Positions 53,570-63,462 of a stretch of DNA of 64,000 nucleotides are shown here, piece by piece. Source of the DNA: JACVRW01 sp963746825 (GTDB lineage: Bacteria > Actinomycetota > Thermoleophilia > Solirubrobacterales > Thermoleophilaceae); contig CAVVCU010000018.1 in NCBI GenBank assembly GCA_963746825.1, forward strand, positions 193,609 to 257,608, given 5' to 3'. Made by a program: the position numbers and the translations under genes. Numbering within the stretch: the stretch's first letter is position 1; each line of letters begins with the position of its first letter. Under the pieces are notes generated by a model. The model was not told where the DNA came from, made no database searches, and saw nothing but the letters and a program-made list of their open reading frames with translations.

Positions 53570-55665
53570 GGGCCTTCGCCTCGACGAAGGAGCTCCCGCC
53601 GCAAGCCGCCGCCGCAGTCCGCTCCTATCCCCGCCCCGCGCTGCTCGAGGAGACCCTCGACGGGCCCAAGGCTCTGGACAAGCTCGCCATCCGCACCTGG
53701 GGCGACCTGATCGAGCACTTCCCGCACGCCCACCGTGACCGGCGTGACGTGCGCCTGATCGGCCAGCTCGCGCTCGGCGAGGAGGCCACCGTGGCCGTGG
53801 CGGTGCGCTCGGTCACGGTCAAGCCCATGCGCGACCGCCGGCGCAAGCGCGTCGAGGCCCGCGTGTTCGACGAGAGCGGCCCGGCGGTGGCCGTGTGGTT
53901 CAACCAGCCCTGGATCGCCCGCCAGCTGGGCGAGGGCGCAGCGGTGCTGCTCCACGGCAAGCTCCGGCGGCGCGGCGAGTTCTGGGTGACCGAGTTCGAG
54001 AAGCTGACGTCGGACGGGGCGCCGGTGCACACCGTGGGCCTGGTGCCCGTCCACCCGGCCACGGAGGGCATCAGCGCCGCGAAGCTGCGCGAGCTGATGT
54101 GGGAGGCCTACCCGCGGATGCTCGCGGCGGTGGAGCCGCTGCCGGCGCGCCTGCGCGTGGAGGAGAGCCTGCCCGACCGCCCGGCCGCCCTGGCCGCGGC
54201 GCACTTCCCCGACCGCGAGGAGGACGAGCAGGGCGCGCGGCGGCGGCTGGCCTTCGAGGAGCTGTTCCTGCTGCAGTTGGCGGTGGCCGGCCGGCGGCGC
54301 GCACGGCGGGAGGGCCGCCGTGCCCGGCCGCTGGCGGCACGCGGGGTGGTGGTGGATCGCTGGCGCTGGTCGCTGCCCTTCGAGTTGACCGACGACCAGG
54401 TGAAGGCCATGGGGGAGATCGACGCCGACGTGGCCCAGGAGCGCCCGATGCAGCGGCTCCTGATGGGGGAGGTCGGCAGCGGCAAGACCGTGATCGCCCT
54501 GGCCGCGATGCTGCGGGCGGTGGAGAACGGCGCTCAGGCCGCACTCATGGCGCCCACCGAGACGCTGGCCGAGCAGCACCACCGCACGCTCGACTCGCTC
54601 CTGGGGGGCACGCTCGCGCTCGAGCTGTTGACCGGCTCGACCGGCGCGCCGCGCCGCCGCGAGCTGCTGGGCCGCCTGGCCAGCGGCCAGCTCCAGCTCG
54701 TGGTGGGCACCCACGCGTTGATCGAGGGACCGGTCGAGTTCCGCGATCTGGCGCTCGTGGTGATCGACGAGCAGCACCGCTTCGGCGTGCGCCAGCGCGC
54801 GGCGCTCGACCTAAAGGCGCCCCAGGGGCTGGCTCCGCACGCCCTGCACATGACGGCCACGCCCATCCCGCGCACGCTCTCGCTCACGGCCTACGGCGAC
54901 CTCGACGCCAGCATTCTTCGCACGCTGCCCAAGGGGCGCCGCCCGGTCGAGACCTTCGTCGTGGACGGGGTCCGGGCGCGGGCGCGCGCCTACGAGCGCA
55001 TTCGCGAGGAGATCGCCGCGGGGCGCCAATGCTTCGTCGTGTGTCCCCTGGTCGAGGAGTCGGAGACCCTGCAGGCCAAGGCCGCTACCGCGGAGTTCGA
55101 GCGGCTGCGCGGCGGCGAGTTTCGCGACCTCCGCGTGGAGCTCATTCACGGCCAGCTCCCCTCCAAGCAGAAGGCGGCGGCCATGGAGGCCTTCGCGGGG
55201 GGCGACGCCGACGTGCTGGTGGCCACCAGCGTGGTGGAGGTGGGGATCGACGTGCCCAACGCCACCGTCATGCTGATCGAGGCGGCCGAGCGCTACGGGC
55301 TTTCCCAGCTACATCAGCTGCGCGGCCGCGTGGGCCGCGGCGGACACGGCTCGGTGTGCATCCTCTTCGGCGATCCCAAGCTGCCGCGCCTCGAGGCCAT
55401 CGCCGGGGAACGAGACGGCTTTCGGCTCGCCGAGATCGACCTCGAGCTGCGCGGGGCGGGCGACGTGCTGGGCACCCGCCAGTCGGGGCTGCCCGAGTTC
55501 CGCGTGGCCCGGCTGCCCGAGGACACGGAGCTGCTGGTCCGGGCGCGCGACCACGCCGACGCCGTGCTGCTCGCCGACCCGCGCCTCGAGGCGCCCGAGC
55601 ACGGGCTGCTGCGCGAGGCGGTGGTGGCCCACTTCGGCTCCGAGCTCGATCCGATCCCCGCGTGA
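53566..55665 (+). CDS. recG: ATP-dependent DNA helicase RecG
   Basis: RecG remodels stalled forks and Holliday junctions (699 residues). The N-terminal wedge/OB domain covers about residues 1-250. The helicase has MGEVGSGKTVIA (Walker A), VVIDEQHRFGVRQ (the DEQH box), HMTATPIPRTL (motif III), TSVVEVGIDVPNATV and HQLRGRVGRGGHGSV (motif VI). GTG 53566 overlaps the upstream stop by 4 bases and the stop overlaps rsmD, so this is one coupled run. Confidence 0.96.
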   Translation: MRAFASTKELPPQAAAAVRSYPRPALLEETLDGPKALDKLAIRTWGDLIEHFPHAHRDRRDVRLIGQLALGEEATVAVAVRSVTVKPMRDRRRKRVEARVFDESGPAVAVWFNQPWIARQLGEGAAVLLHGKLRRRGEFWVTEFEKLTSDGAPVHTVGLVPVHPATEGISAAKLRELMWEAYPRMLAAVEPLPARLRVEESLPDRPAALAAAHFPDREEDEQGARRRLAFEELFLLQLAVAGRRRARREGRRARPLAARGVVVDRWRWSLPFELTDDQVKAMGEIDADVAQERPMQRLLMGEVGSGKTVIALAAMLRAVENGAQAALMAPTETLAEQHHRTLDSLLGGTLALELLTGSTGAPRRRELLGRLASGQLQLVVGTHALIEGPVEFRDLALVVIDEQHRFGVRQRAALDLKAPQGLAPHALHMTATPIPRTLSLTAYGDLDASILRTLPKGRRPVETFVVDGVRARARAYERIREEIAAGRQCFVVCPLVEESETLQAKAATAEFERLRGGEFRDLRVELIHGQLPSKQKAAAMEAFAGGDADVLVATSVVEVGIDVPNATVMLIEAAERYGLSQLHQLRGRVGRGGHGSVCILFGDPKLPRLEAIAGERDGFRLAEIDLELRGAGDVLGTRQSGLPEFRVARLPEDTELLVRARDHADAVLLADPRLEAPEHGLLREAVVAHFGSELDPIPA

Positions 55666-56183
55666 GGGTGGTGGCGGGGGAGTTCGGTGGCCGGCGCCTT
55701 GAGGCTCCGCGCGGCCGGGCCACGCGGCCGACGGCCGACCGGGTGCGCGAGGCGCTGTTCTCGATGCTCGGCGACGTGGCCGGTGCCCGGGTGCTCGATC
55801 TCTACGCCGGCTCGGGGGCGCTCGGGATCGAGGCGCTCTCCCGCGGAGCGGCCTCGGCGCTCTTCGTGGAGAACGAGGCCCGAGCCGCCGAGGTCATCCG
55901 CCGCAACCTCGACGCGCTGGGCGCCGAGGGCGTGGTGCGCCGGCAGGACGCCCTGCGCTTCCTGAGCACCGCCGAGGGCCCGTTTGACCTCGTGTTCTGC
56001 GACCCGCCATATGATTCGGCCCCTTCGCCGGCCGCCGCGCTCGCCGAGCGCCTGCCGGCGATGACCTCAGAAAACTCCCGCATCGTGACCGAATCAGACA
56101 AGCGCCGGCCGCTCCAGCTGCCCTTTCCGCTGCTCCGCGAGCGGACCTACGGCGACACCCGGATCGCGATCCATGGCCGCTGA
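55662..56183 (+). CDS. rsmD: 16S rRNA (guanine(966)-N2)-methyltransferase
   Basis: This is a 173-residue methyltransferase. RVVAGEFGGRRL and RPTADRVREALFSML are RsmD N-terminal hallmarks; LDLYAGSGALGIEALSRG is the SAM motif; DLVFCDPPYDS is the catalytic DPPY motif. GTG 55662 overlaps the recG stop. The 3' end overlaps coaD by 11 bases. The rsmD-coaD pair is widely conserved. Confidence 0.94.
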   Translation: MRVVAGEFGGRRLEAPRGRATRPTADRVREALFSMLGDVAGARVLDLYAGSGALGIEALSRGAASALFVENEARAAEVIRRNLDALGAEGVVRRQDALRFLSTAEGPFDLVFCDPPYDSAPSPAAALAERLPAMTSENSRIVTESDKRRPLQLPFPLLRERTYGDTRIAIHGR

Positions 56184-56676
56184 GCCGAAGGGCGGAACCG
56201 CGGTGTGCCCGGGGTCGTACGACCCCATCACCTTCGGCCACCTCGACATCATCGGCCGGGCGGCCCACGTGTTCGACCGCCTCGTGGTCGGGGTCGTGAA
56301 TCAGCCCGTGCGCAAGAAGAAGACGCTCTTCGAGGCCGATGAGCGGGTCGCCTTCATCCAGAGCGAGGTGGCGGAATACGGCAATGTGCAGGTAAAAACC
56401 TTTGATAACCTGCTCGTCGATTTCGCCCGGGAGCATTCGGCCAAGGCCATCGTCAAAGGGCTGCGGGCGATCTCGGACTTCGAATACGAGTTCGAGATGA
56501 ACCAGCTCAACCGTAAATTGGCGCCGGACATCGAGAGCATCTATCTGATGGCAGCGCCAGAGTTCAGCTTTCTGAGCTCGAGCGGAGTGAAAGAACTGGC
56601 AATGTTCGGCGGTGACGTGACTGGGTTGGTGCCCGATAGGGTCGCTGCTCGTTTGCAGGAAGAATTGAAGCGGTAG
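56173..56676 (+). CDS. coaD: Phosphopantetheine adenylyltransferase
   Basis: CoaD is the penultimate enzyme of coenzyme A synthesis (167 residues). The nucleotide-binding motif is GSYDPITFGHLDII, and VKGLRAISDFEYEFEMNQLNR, split here for length at FEYEF, carries the family's K-G-L-R. The C-terminal EFSFLSSSGVKELA replaces the usual ISSSxVRE. Part of the gene is less GC-rich than its neighbours. ATG 56173 overlaps the rsmD end. It is followed by the coiled-coil gene. Confidence 0.96.
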   Translation: MAAEPKGGTAVCPGSYDPITFGHLDIIGRAAHVFDRLVVGVVNQPVRKKKTLFEADERVAFIQSEVAEYGNVQVKTFDNLLVDFAREHSAKAIVKGLRAISDFEYEFEMNQLNRKLAPDIESIYLMAAPEFSFLSSSGVKELAMFGGDVTGLVPDRVAARLQEELKR

Positions 56677-56694
56677 GGAATTGAGGAAGCGCCC

Positions 56695-57156
56695 ATGGAC
56701 GTCCTGGTCCTGATCGACAAGCTCGACGACACGATTCACAACGCCAAGCCCGTCCCCTTGACGGATCAGGTGCGCGTGGACAAGGAGGAGGTCTACGACA
56801 TCCTCGACCAGATGCGCGCCACGATCCCCGAGGAGATCAAGCAGGCGCGCTGGATCGTCAAGGAGCGCCAGGAGATGCTGGCCGAAGCCAAGCGCGAGGC
56901 CGAGCGGATCATCAAGGAGTCGCGCGACGAGCAGACGCGGCTGATCTCCGAGGAGGAGGTCGTCAAGCAGGCCGAGCGCCAGGCCGAGGAGATCATCGAG
57001 GATGCCCGCGCCCGCGAGCGCGAGATCCGCCTGGGCGCCGAGGACTACGCCGACGACATCCTCAACACGCTCGAGGTCAACCTCACGAAGTTCACCGCGG
57101 CGGTGCAGCGCGGGCGCGATCGCCTCCAGGGGCGCGAAGAGGCCGAGGTCGGCTAG
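56695..57156 (+). CDS. Coiled-coil DivIVA/ATP-synthase-b-like protein
   Basis: This is a 153-residue protein. The N-terminal MDVLVLIDKLDDTIHNAKPV is followed by a hydrophilic helix rich in Glu/Arg/Ala (EMLAEAKREAERIIKESRDE, KQAERQAEEIIEDARARER). This pattern is common to DivIVA-like proteins and the b subunit of ATP synthase. It lies 18 bases after coaD and this pairing recurs in actinobacteria, from general knowledge. The role may be in cell shape or division; it is not proven here. Confidence 0.6.
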   Translation: MDVLVLIDKLDDTIHNAKPVPLTDQVRVDKEEVYDILDQMRATIPEEIKQARWIVKERQEMLAEAKREAERIIKESRDEQTRLISEEEVVKQAERQAEEIIEDARAREREIRLGAEDYADDILNTLEVNLTKFTAAVQRGRDRLQGREEAEVG

Positions 57157-57192
57157 GGCCTGTTGGCTTAGGGCCCGGCCGCGGCGGGGGCC

Positions 57193-57705
57193 ATGTTCGC
57201 GGTACTCCTCACCGGCCCGCCCGGAGCGGGGAAGACGGTTGCCTTGACCGCCTTGAGCGACGCCCTGGTCGCCGACCAAGTGGAGCACGCGGCGGTCGAC
57301 GTGGACGAGGTCGCGTGGGCCTATCCCTTTCCCGAGCTCGCCGGGCGCTGCGAGCACCTGCGAGCCTGCTGCGATTCGCATCGCCGGGCGGGCCGGGACA
57401 CGCTGCTCGTGGCGGAGGTGATCGAGTCGGCCGGCCATCTGCGCGACGTGCTCGCTGCGGTGGGGGCCGACGATCTGCTCTTCGTCCGGCTGCAGGCCCG
57501 GCTGACGACGCTGCGTGAGCGGATCGTGGCGCGGGAGCCGCCGGGCTGGCACGGGCTGGAATACCTGCTGGCCGAGGCCGAGCCGCTGCACGCGGCGCTG
57601 CCGCAGCTCGACGGCGTGCACCTCGTGTTGGACACCGAGAAGCTCGACCTGGCCGAGATGACCCGGCGCATCCGCGCCGCCCGGCCGGACCGGCTCAGCC
57701 GCTGA
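57193..57705 (+). CDS. P-loop nucleoside/shikimate kinase-like protein
   Basis: This is a 170-residue protein with Walker A GPPGAGKT (residues 8-15) and a likely acid pair in VDVDEVAWAYP. LVAEVIESAGHLRDVL and RLTTLRERIVAREPP fit small P-loop kinases. The substrate is unknown. ATG 57193 is the start. Its 3' end overlaps the converging GST gene by 11 bases. Confidence 0.6.
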   Translation: MFAVLLTGPPGAGKTVALTALSDALVADQVEHAAVDVDEVAWAYPFPELAGRCEHLRACCDSHRRAGRDTLLVAEVIESAGHLRDVLAAVGADDLLFVRLQARLTTLRERIVAREPPGWHGLEYLLAEAEPLHAALPQLDGVHLVLDTEKLDLAEMTRRIRAARPDRLSR

Positions 57706-58492
57706 GCGACGCGTTCCTGGGCGAGGTCACGCGCTCATCGGCGAAGAGCGCCAGCGCGTAGCGGCCAGCCGGGTGCTCGCGCGCCCGCCGGACCAGCTCC
57801 GCAGTCGCCGGTGCGAGGACCTCGGGCTGCGGTAACGCCACGCCGTACTCGGGCGGCAGGACCAGCGCGCCGGCCAGCGCAGCGAAGGTCAGGTCGGCCG
57901 CCCCGAAGCGCTCTCCGCAAAGGTGGGGTCGACCGTCGGCGAGCAGCCCGGCCACGAAGTCAAGCTCGCCCCAGACAACCTCCTCGTCCTCGACCTCGAC
58001 CCCGGGACGGATCTCCAGGACGCGCTCGATGAAGCGGGTGGCGAACGGCCAGCCGTACCGGATCGCGCGGGCCTCCCAGCCGGGGACGCCCGCGTTGTTG
58101 TAGGGGAGCGCGACCTCGCGCTGGGCGAGCATGTGCACGTACACGAGCCGCCGGCCCCGCGGCCCGAGCTGCTCGTCGAAGCGCCGGCAGAGGCGCTCGA
58201 CCTCGAGCCGGGCCTCCGGGTCTTCGGGGAAGAGACGCTCCTCCTCAGGCGTGCGCTGATCGACCCAGGTGAGGATCTGCCCTGACTCCGCTAGCACGCC
58301 GTCGGGCGTGACCAGCACCGGCACGGTCGCCCCGCCGCCCGCGCGCCGGGCCGCGATTCGGTGGACGCCCTGAACGTGGCGCTCCTCGCGGTAGGGCAGT
58401 CCGGCGCGGTCGAGCGCCCAGCGCGCCTTCTCGCAGTAGTGGCTGATGGGAATCGTGACGAGCCGCAGCACCGGCGACAGTATGTCCGGCAC
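57695..58492 (-). CDS. Glutathione S-transferase family protein
   Basis: This is a 265-residue protein. The thioredoxin-like N-terminal domain has TIPISHYCEKARWALDRAG, with the Ser/Cys active-site region, and VPVLVTPDGVLAESGQILTW, with cis-Pro and the GSH-binding Glu-Ser. The helical C-terminal domain follows. GTG 58492 was chosen; an ATG at 58552 would add 20 residues without similarity. Its start lies close to the shared motif at 58514-58558. A glutathione or mycothiol co-substrate is possible. Confidence 0.75.
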   Translation of the reverse strand: MPDILSPVLRLVTIPISHYCEKARWALDRAGLPYREERHVQGVHRIAARRAGGGATVPVLVTPDGVLAESGQILTWVDQRTPEEERLFPEDPEARLEVERLCRRFDEQLGPRGRRLVYVHMLAQREVALPYNNAGVPGWEARAIRYGWPFATRFIERVLEIRPGVEVEDEEVVWGELDFVAGLLADGRPHLCGERFGAADLTFAALAGALVLPPEYGVALPQPEVLAPATAELVRRAREHPAGRYALALFADERVTSPRNASLSG

Positions 58493-58513
58493 CGTGCCAC
58501 CCGTCGAAACCGG

Positions 58514-58558
58514 CGGTTCAGGGTGCTGCCGGACTCGGTTCAGGGTCCGCACCCGATG
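58514..58558. promoter_or_regulatory. Repeated motif CGGTTCAGGGT with dyad, between GST and small-protein genes
   Basis: CGGTTCAGGGT occurs twice exactly (58514-58524 and 58536-58546), 22 bases apart. The second copy is followed after 3 bases by CACCCGATG (58550-58558), so AGGGT and ACCC form a short dyad. A closely similar arrangement lies at 63377-63409, also in a divergent gap. It may be an operator or promoter element of one regulator. Confidence 0.38.
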
Positions 58559-58590
58559 AGAAAGGGTGCCTGGGAGCGCACGATGGCGCC

Positions 58591-58794
58591 ATGTCCGCTA
58601 TCGAGATGCAAACCCAGCTTCAGGAGCTCCAGATCGAGCGCGCACTGGCCTCGATCGAGGGGCTGACCAACAACCCGGCCTACATGGCCGACCTCGACCA
58701 GGAGATCGCGCTGGCGCGCTCCGCATACGTCGGGGCGGCCGTGACCGAGATCGCGACACTGAGGGCCCAGCTGTCCGGGCCCCAGGTCGGGTGA
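58591..58794 (+). CDS. Small hypothetical protein (67 residues)
   Basis: This is a 67-residue acidic protein starting at ATG 58591, with predicted helices EMQTQLQELQIERALASIEG and YMADLDQEIALARSAYVGA. No known family was recognised. It lies 32 bases after the repeated motif. It is followed 11 bases later by another small frame with a good ribosome site, so the two are probably co-transcribed. Confidence 0.45.
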   Translation: MSAIEMQTQLQELQIERALASIEGLTNNPAYMADLDQEIALARSAYVGAAVTEIATLRAQLSGPQVG

Positions 58795-58805
58795 GAGGAG
58801 AACCG

Positions 58806-59090
58806 ATGTCTCCGCGCTTCTGGACCGTCACGATCGGCGAGCGCACGCTCACGGTGGCCGCCGGCACGCGTGAGGCGGCCGAGAAGATCGCCGTCCGCCG
58901 CGTCGCGACGGAAAGCTCTAGACGCCCTGATCGGGCCGGCCGGCCCCCGGCAAAGCCCGCTGGGGCTTGGCCACGAGCAGATAGGCCAGCCCCACAACGG
59001 CAATGGCCGCAAGGACCATCGGGGCCGCCCAGATCTGGTAGACGGGCGCACCGGGGGGTGCCAGCGACTCGCGCGGCCAGGCGATGTTGA
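58806..59090 (+). CDS. Small hypothetical protein, 3' end uncertain
   Basis: This starts at ATG 58806 behind a strong ribosome site (AGGAGAA at about 58797-58803). The first 37 residues (FWTVTIGERTLTVAAGTREA) look coding. The frame then stays open to 59090, giving 94 residues, but it runs 173 bases into the converging permease gene, and its later residues look like antisense composition. A single-base error near 58912-58920 could end it at about 38 residues. Function unknown. Confidence 0.3.
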   Translation: MSPRFWTVTIGERTLTVAAGTREAAEKIAVRRVATESSRRPDRAGRPPAKPAGAWPRADRPAPQRQWPQGPSGPPRSGRRAHRGVPATRAARRC

Positions 59091-60415
59091 TCGCCTCGAA
59101 GGCCAGCCAGACCACTGCCAACACGTTGATCACCAGGCCCGCCCGACCGAGATGTATGCGACCCGCCGGCTTCCACGTGCCGCGCACCCGCGCGATCAGG
59201 GCGCCCAGCGCAATCAGGAGGAACGTCACGTAGATCCCCGCCGTCCCGAAGGTGATCAGGCTGCCCACCGCGGCCGAGTGAAGCCCGAGCAGCATCCCGA
59301 GGCAGGCCACGGTCGCGGTCACCACGATTCCCCCGATGGGGACCCTGCGACGGTTGACCTTGCGCAGAAAACGCGATCCGGGCAACGTGCCGTCGCGCGA
59401 CACGGAGTACATCGTGCGGGCGGTGAGGGCCTGGGCGGCCATCCCGCAGGCCAGGAAGGCAACCAGCACCACGGCGGTGAACGGCTTCGAGGACCAAGAT
59501 CCGAACGACGTGACGACCGCCGTGGTCACCGGATCCAGGTCCTGGCCCGCCACGATCGAGGCCGGATCTGGGTGCGCGAGCATGACGGCGACCGCGTTGA
59601 GGAACACGAGCGTGCCGACGCTGGGAGGGCGATCCAGATGGCCCGAGGCACATGACGGCTCGCATCTCGCGTCTCCTCGGCGGCCGCGACGCAGGCGTCG
59701 AAGCCGATGAACACCCAGCCGCCGACCGCCAGCGCCGCCAGCAGGCCAGCGCCGACCGAGCCCCCTGAGAGCGCCTCGGCTCCCAGAGTCTCCGAGAGAA
59801 CGCGAGAAGTCCTGCTCGCGGAACACGAGCAGGAGGGCGATGCCCACGCCCACCGTGGCGAGCGCCTCGGCCGCGATGCCCACCTTGATCGCGCGGCTCA
59901 GCAACCGGATCCCGAACGCATCCGCGGCCGCGCACACCAGCACGAGCACCATCCCGGTGACCACCAGCAGGTTCGCCGTCGCTTCGATACCGAATAGCGC
60001 CAAGCCCCCACGGGGCACCGAGGTAGGCGACCGTCGTGTTAGCCACGGCGTAGGCGCAGACCGCGACCCAACCGGTGAACCAGCCGTAGGAGCCGCCCAC
60101 CAGGCGCTTGGTCCACTGATAGGCGCCGCCCGCGATGGGGAACTCCGACGCCAGCTCGGAGTACACGGCCACCAGCAGGCATTGCCCGGCCAGAGCCACG
60201 GGCAGCACCCACACCCAGGCGGGGCCGGCCACCAATGTCCCCACCAGCACAACGGCGTAGAGCCCCACCACCGGGGAGACGGCAGCGAAGCCGAGCGCGA
60301 CGTTGTCGCGGATGTGCAGCCGGCGCTCGAGCTCCTGGGGATAGCCGAGCTCGCGCAGCCGCTGCGTGTCGGAGTCGAGCGCCGTCGCCGTCGGCGGCGG
60401 CGCGACCTCCGTCAA
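58918..60415 (-). pseudogene. Amino acid permease (APC superfamily), frame broken at several places
   Basis: The full gene would encode about 498 residues with 12 helices. N-terminal part: LERRLHIRDNVALGFAAVSP, FPIAGGAYQWTKRLVGGSYGWF. Middle: GWVFIGFDACVAAAEETRDA, typical of amino acid permeases. C-terminal: MAAQALTARTMYSVSRDGTLP. At least three frame changes occur, at about 60001-60008 (C run), 59788-59796 and 59620-59632. TTG 60415 overlaps the stop of the LuxR gene, so the pair was an operon. The breaks may be sequence errors; a decayed gene cannot be excluded. Confidence 0.75.
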
Positions 60416-63341
60416 GGCCCGTCCACCGTTCCCTCGCGCTCGCGCCGATCACGCCTTCGACGATGCGGGCCACCTCCACGCGCGAGGATGCATTCAGCTT
60501 GATGAACAGGTTGCGGATGTGCGTCTCGATCGTCTTCTTGCTGAGGAAGAGCTTCTCGGCGATCTGGGGGTTGGTCAGGCGATCGGTGATCAGCTCGGCG
60601 ACCTCGAGCTCGCGATTGGTGAGGGAGCCCGTCCCCGAGTCCTCCGCTGTGGCCTTCCCGCGCACCTCGGCGCGGGCGCCCAGCTTGCGCAGCTCGCGGC
60701 GCATGGTGTCGCGAAGCCGAACCGACCCGCATTCGGCGCTCACGCGCTCGGCCTCGCGCAGCGCGACAAGCGCTTCGTCGCGCTTACCCGCTGTCGCCAG
60801 CGCTCGGCCGGCCAGGCCGCGCGGAGGCAGCCTGGAGATGCGCTCCCACCGAGTCGGCCGACTCAGCCGACTCGGCGGCGATCCGGGCGGCCTCGAGCGG
60901 CTCGCCGCCGGCCAGCAGCACCTCCGCCCGTGCGCGGCCGGCCACCGCGGCGGGCACCTTGAGGCCGAGGTTCGCCGCGTTCTGCTCGGCGCGCCCCGCG
61001 TACTCGTCCGCCTTCTCGGGGTTGCCGACGGCCAGCTCGACGAGCGCCAGTGTCTCCCAGTCGAAGCAGCGCTCGACGGGGATCTTGTGCTCGAGCTGGT
61101 CTGATCCAGCGCGCGCATCTCCTCGCGAGCGCGTTCGACATCGCCCGCCTCGAAGCGCGCGCAGGCCAGCATCCGGCCCGGGGCCACCGCCGCCGAGGGC
61201 ATCGTCCCGCCGGCGAGGCGCTGTCCCACACGAGCACTCTCCTCGCCCGCGGCGATCGCGGCTTCGAGGTCCCCGGCGTAGTAGTGCGCCCAGCCGAGCT
61301 CGAACAACGACCAGAACGGCCACAGTCGACTTGGAGGAGAGCCGGGTGGCCTCGAGCCGCGGCCTCACCCATCTCGATGGCCTCGGCCATGCGCCCCTGC
61401 ATCTCGAACGGGAATCCCTTCACCAGCATCATCGGCACGACCATCCGTCCGCGGCCGGTCGCCCGCCCGATGGCTATCCCGCGGTCCACGTGGGCGATCG
61501 CCTGGTCGTAGAACTCGAGGTAGTTCTCGGCCCACCCGAGGTGGCACAGCGCCTCCTGGCGCGGCGCCAGCTCCGCATCGGAGAGGCGGTCGATGTAGCT
61601 GACCGCCTCGGCGTGATGCTTCCGCGCGTCCCCTATCTTCCCGGCCGCCGCTTCGCCCATGCAGAGCGCCGAGGCGGCCGCGGCGATGAGCGCCTCGTCG
61701 CCCACGGCGCGCGCGGTCTCCAGCGCTCCCCGCCCCATGTCGAGCGTCTGATCGGAGTCGAACTCGTAGAAGCCGTCGACCGAGAGCTCGATCTGAAGGG
61801 CTGCGGCCACGGCGGAGGAGCGGTCGGGCACCTCCTCCCACGCACGGACGAGGCGACGGTGCGCCTCCTCGTGGCGTCCCACCCCAGTGCTCGACCGCTG
61901 CGCACAGCGTCGTGAGCTCGACCCGCTCCGCCACGGCGTCGGGCGGAAGGAGGTCCATCGCCTCCAGGAGGGTGGCGCTGGAGGGGTCGAACTCGCCCAG
62001 CGAGCGCTGCGCGGAGGCCAGGTCCATGCGCACCGACACCTGGCGTTCGATGTCCGCGCTGGGCAGAAGGTGCATGGCGGCGGCAAACCAGCGCGCCGCG
62101 GCGCTCGGGGCGCGCGAGGACGATGTTTGTCCAGCCTCGAGCAGCACCCGGATGGCCTCTTCGTCACCCTGCCTCGCCGACTGCTCGACGTGGTGGGCCC
62201 GCTCGGCCGAATCCGCTCCCCGGGCGGCCAAGGCCTCGGCCGCTCGGGCATGTCCGGCCAGGCGCCGGCCTCCGCGCACCGAGTCGTAGACCGCGCGGCG
62301 CACGAGCGGGTGACGGAAGCTGAATCGCCGCGGCAGGTGGGTCGGCCGGACGAGGTCGTGGTCGAGCAGATCGTCGAGCGCACTCAGCGACGCGGCCTCG
62401 GGTAGCCCCCCAATCTCGGCCGCCAGATCCAGCTCGAAGGGATCCCCCGCCACGGCGGCGGCGTCCCAGCAGCGTGCGGGAGGAATCGGAGAGGGACCCG
62501 AGCTCGCCCGCGATTGCGCCCGCCACGGCCGCGGGCACTCCGGCGACGTCGGTGTCCGGGCCGAGCGCAGCCGCCAGCACAGCGTTGTCGCCGGCGCGCC
62601 CAAGCTGCTCGAGGTAGAACGGATTGCCTCCCCCGTGGCGGATAGATCGCGGCCACGGACTTGGCCTCCATCCCGTCCAGCAGGAGTGTCGCCTCGGCTT
62701 CGGGTCAGTGTCCAGGCTCGAGCCGGTGGACCCGCGGGTCGGTCAGCGCCGTGCCTAGGCGCTGGGCAGCCCGCCCGGGGCGAAAGCCGAGAGCGAGCAG
62801 TACCGGCGCCTTGGGCTCGCGACGTGTGAGTGCAGCGATCAGCTCGAGCGAGGCGCCGTCGCTCCCAGTGCAGATCGTCGAGAATGAGCACCAGCGGCTG
62901 ATCGTCTGCGATCAGACGAAGCAGGCGGCTGACCGCACGGTGCGCCCGGTAGCGCTCGTCTGCGATGGCCCCGCTCCGGCCATTGGACCGTGCCAGCGAG
63001 GGCAGCACCTGCTGGAGCTCGGCCGCCAGCTCCTCGTCCCACGCCACGTGGCCGGCAAAGTCCTGCGACACGACGTAGGCGTCGAGAGCGTCGACCCAGA
63101 CGCTGAAGGGCATCTCGCTCTCGAACTCGGCGGCCGCGCCCGAGAGCACCACGTGTCCACGCTCCTCGGCACGCGACCGCAGCTCATCCAGGAGGCGCGT
63201 CTTGCCGATACCGGGCTCACCTTCGATGGCAACGTAGGCAGGCCGGCCCTCGGTCAGCGCGTCCAGAGCCGCCTCGAGATGCTCGAGCTCGTCTTCGCGC
63301 CCCACCATTTGAGCGGCGGCTGTGCCGGGCTGCGAGTCCAC
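60412..63341 (-). pseudogene. LuxR-family regulator with AAA ATPase domain, frame broken at several places
   Basis: The gene would encode about 976 residues, the size of LAL/MalT-like regulators. N-terminus: MVGREDELEHLEAAL and GEPGIGKTRLL (Walker A, residues 41-48), with VLILDDLHW as Walker B. The middle is TPR-like helical repeats. The C-terminus is a LuxR helix-turn-helix: LTNRELEVAELI, IAEKLFLSKKTIETHIRNLF. At least eight frame changes are seen, for example near 62866, 62704, 62456, 61885 and 60440. The TGA at 60412-60414 is supported as the true stop by its overlap with the permease start. Confidence 0.8.
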
Positions 63342-63376
63342 CGGTGGGCGCCGGCGTACGCCTGCAGGAGCGCCAT

Positions 63377-63409
63377 TTCAGGGTTCCGGTCAAGGGTGCT
63401 CACCCGATG
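63377..63409. promoter_or_regulatory. Second copy of the TTCAGGGT/CACCCGATG motif
   Basis: TTCAGGGT (63377-63384), CGGTCAAGGGT (63387-63397) and CACCCGATG (63401-63409) match the element at 58514-58558. Over a 24-base core 19 positions agree, and the 3-base gap between AGGGT and CACCCGATG is the same. It lies between the LuxR regulator and the last gene. This supports a shared regulator, perhaps the LuxR protein itself. Confidence 0.38.
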
Positions 63410-63462
63410 TGCCGGGCGCGTTCTGAGGCCAGGGTCTCTATCTCAACCGCAGAAGGAAGCAG

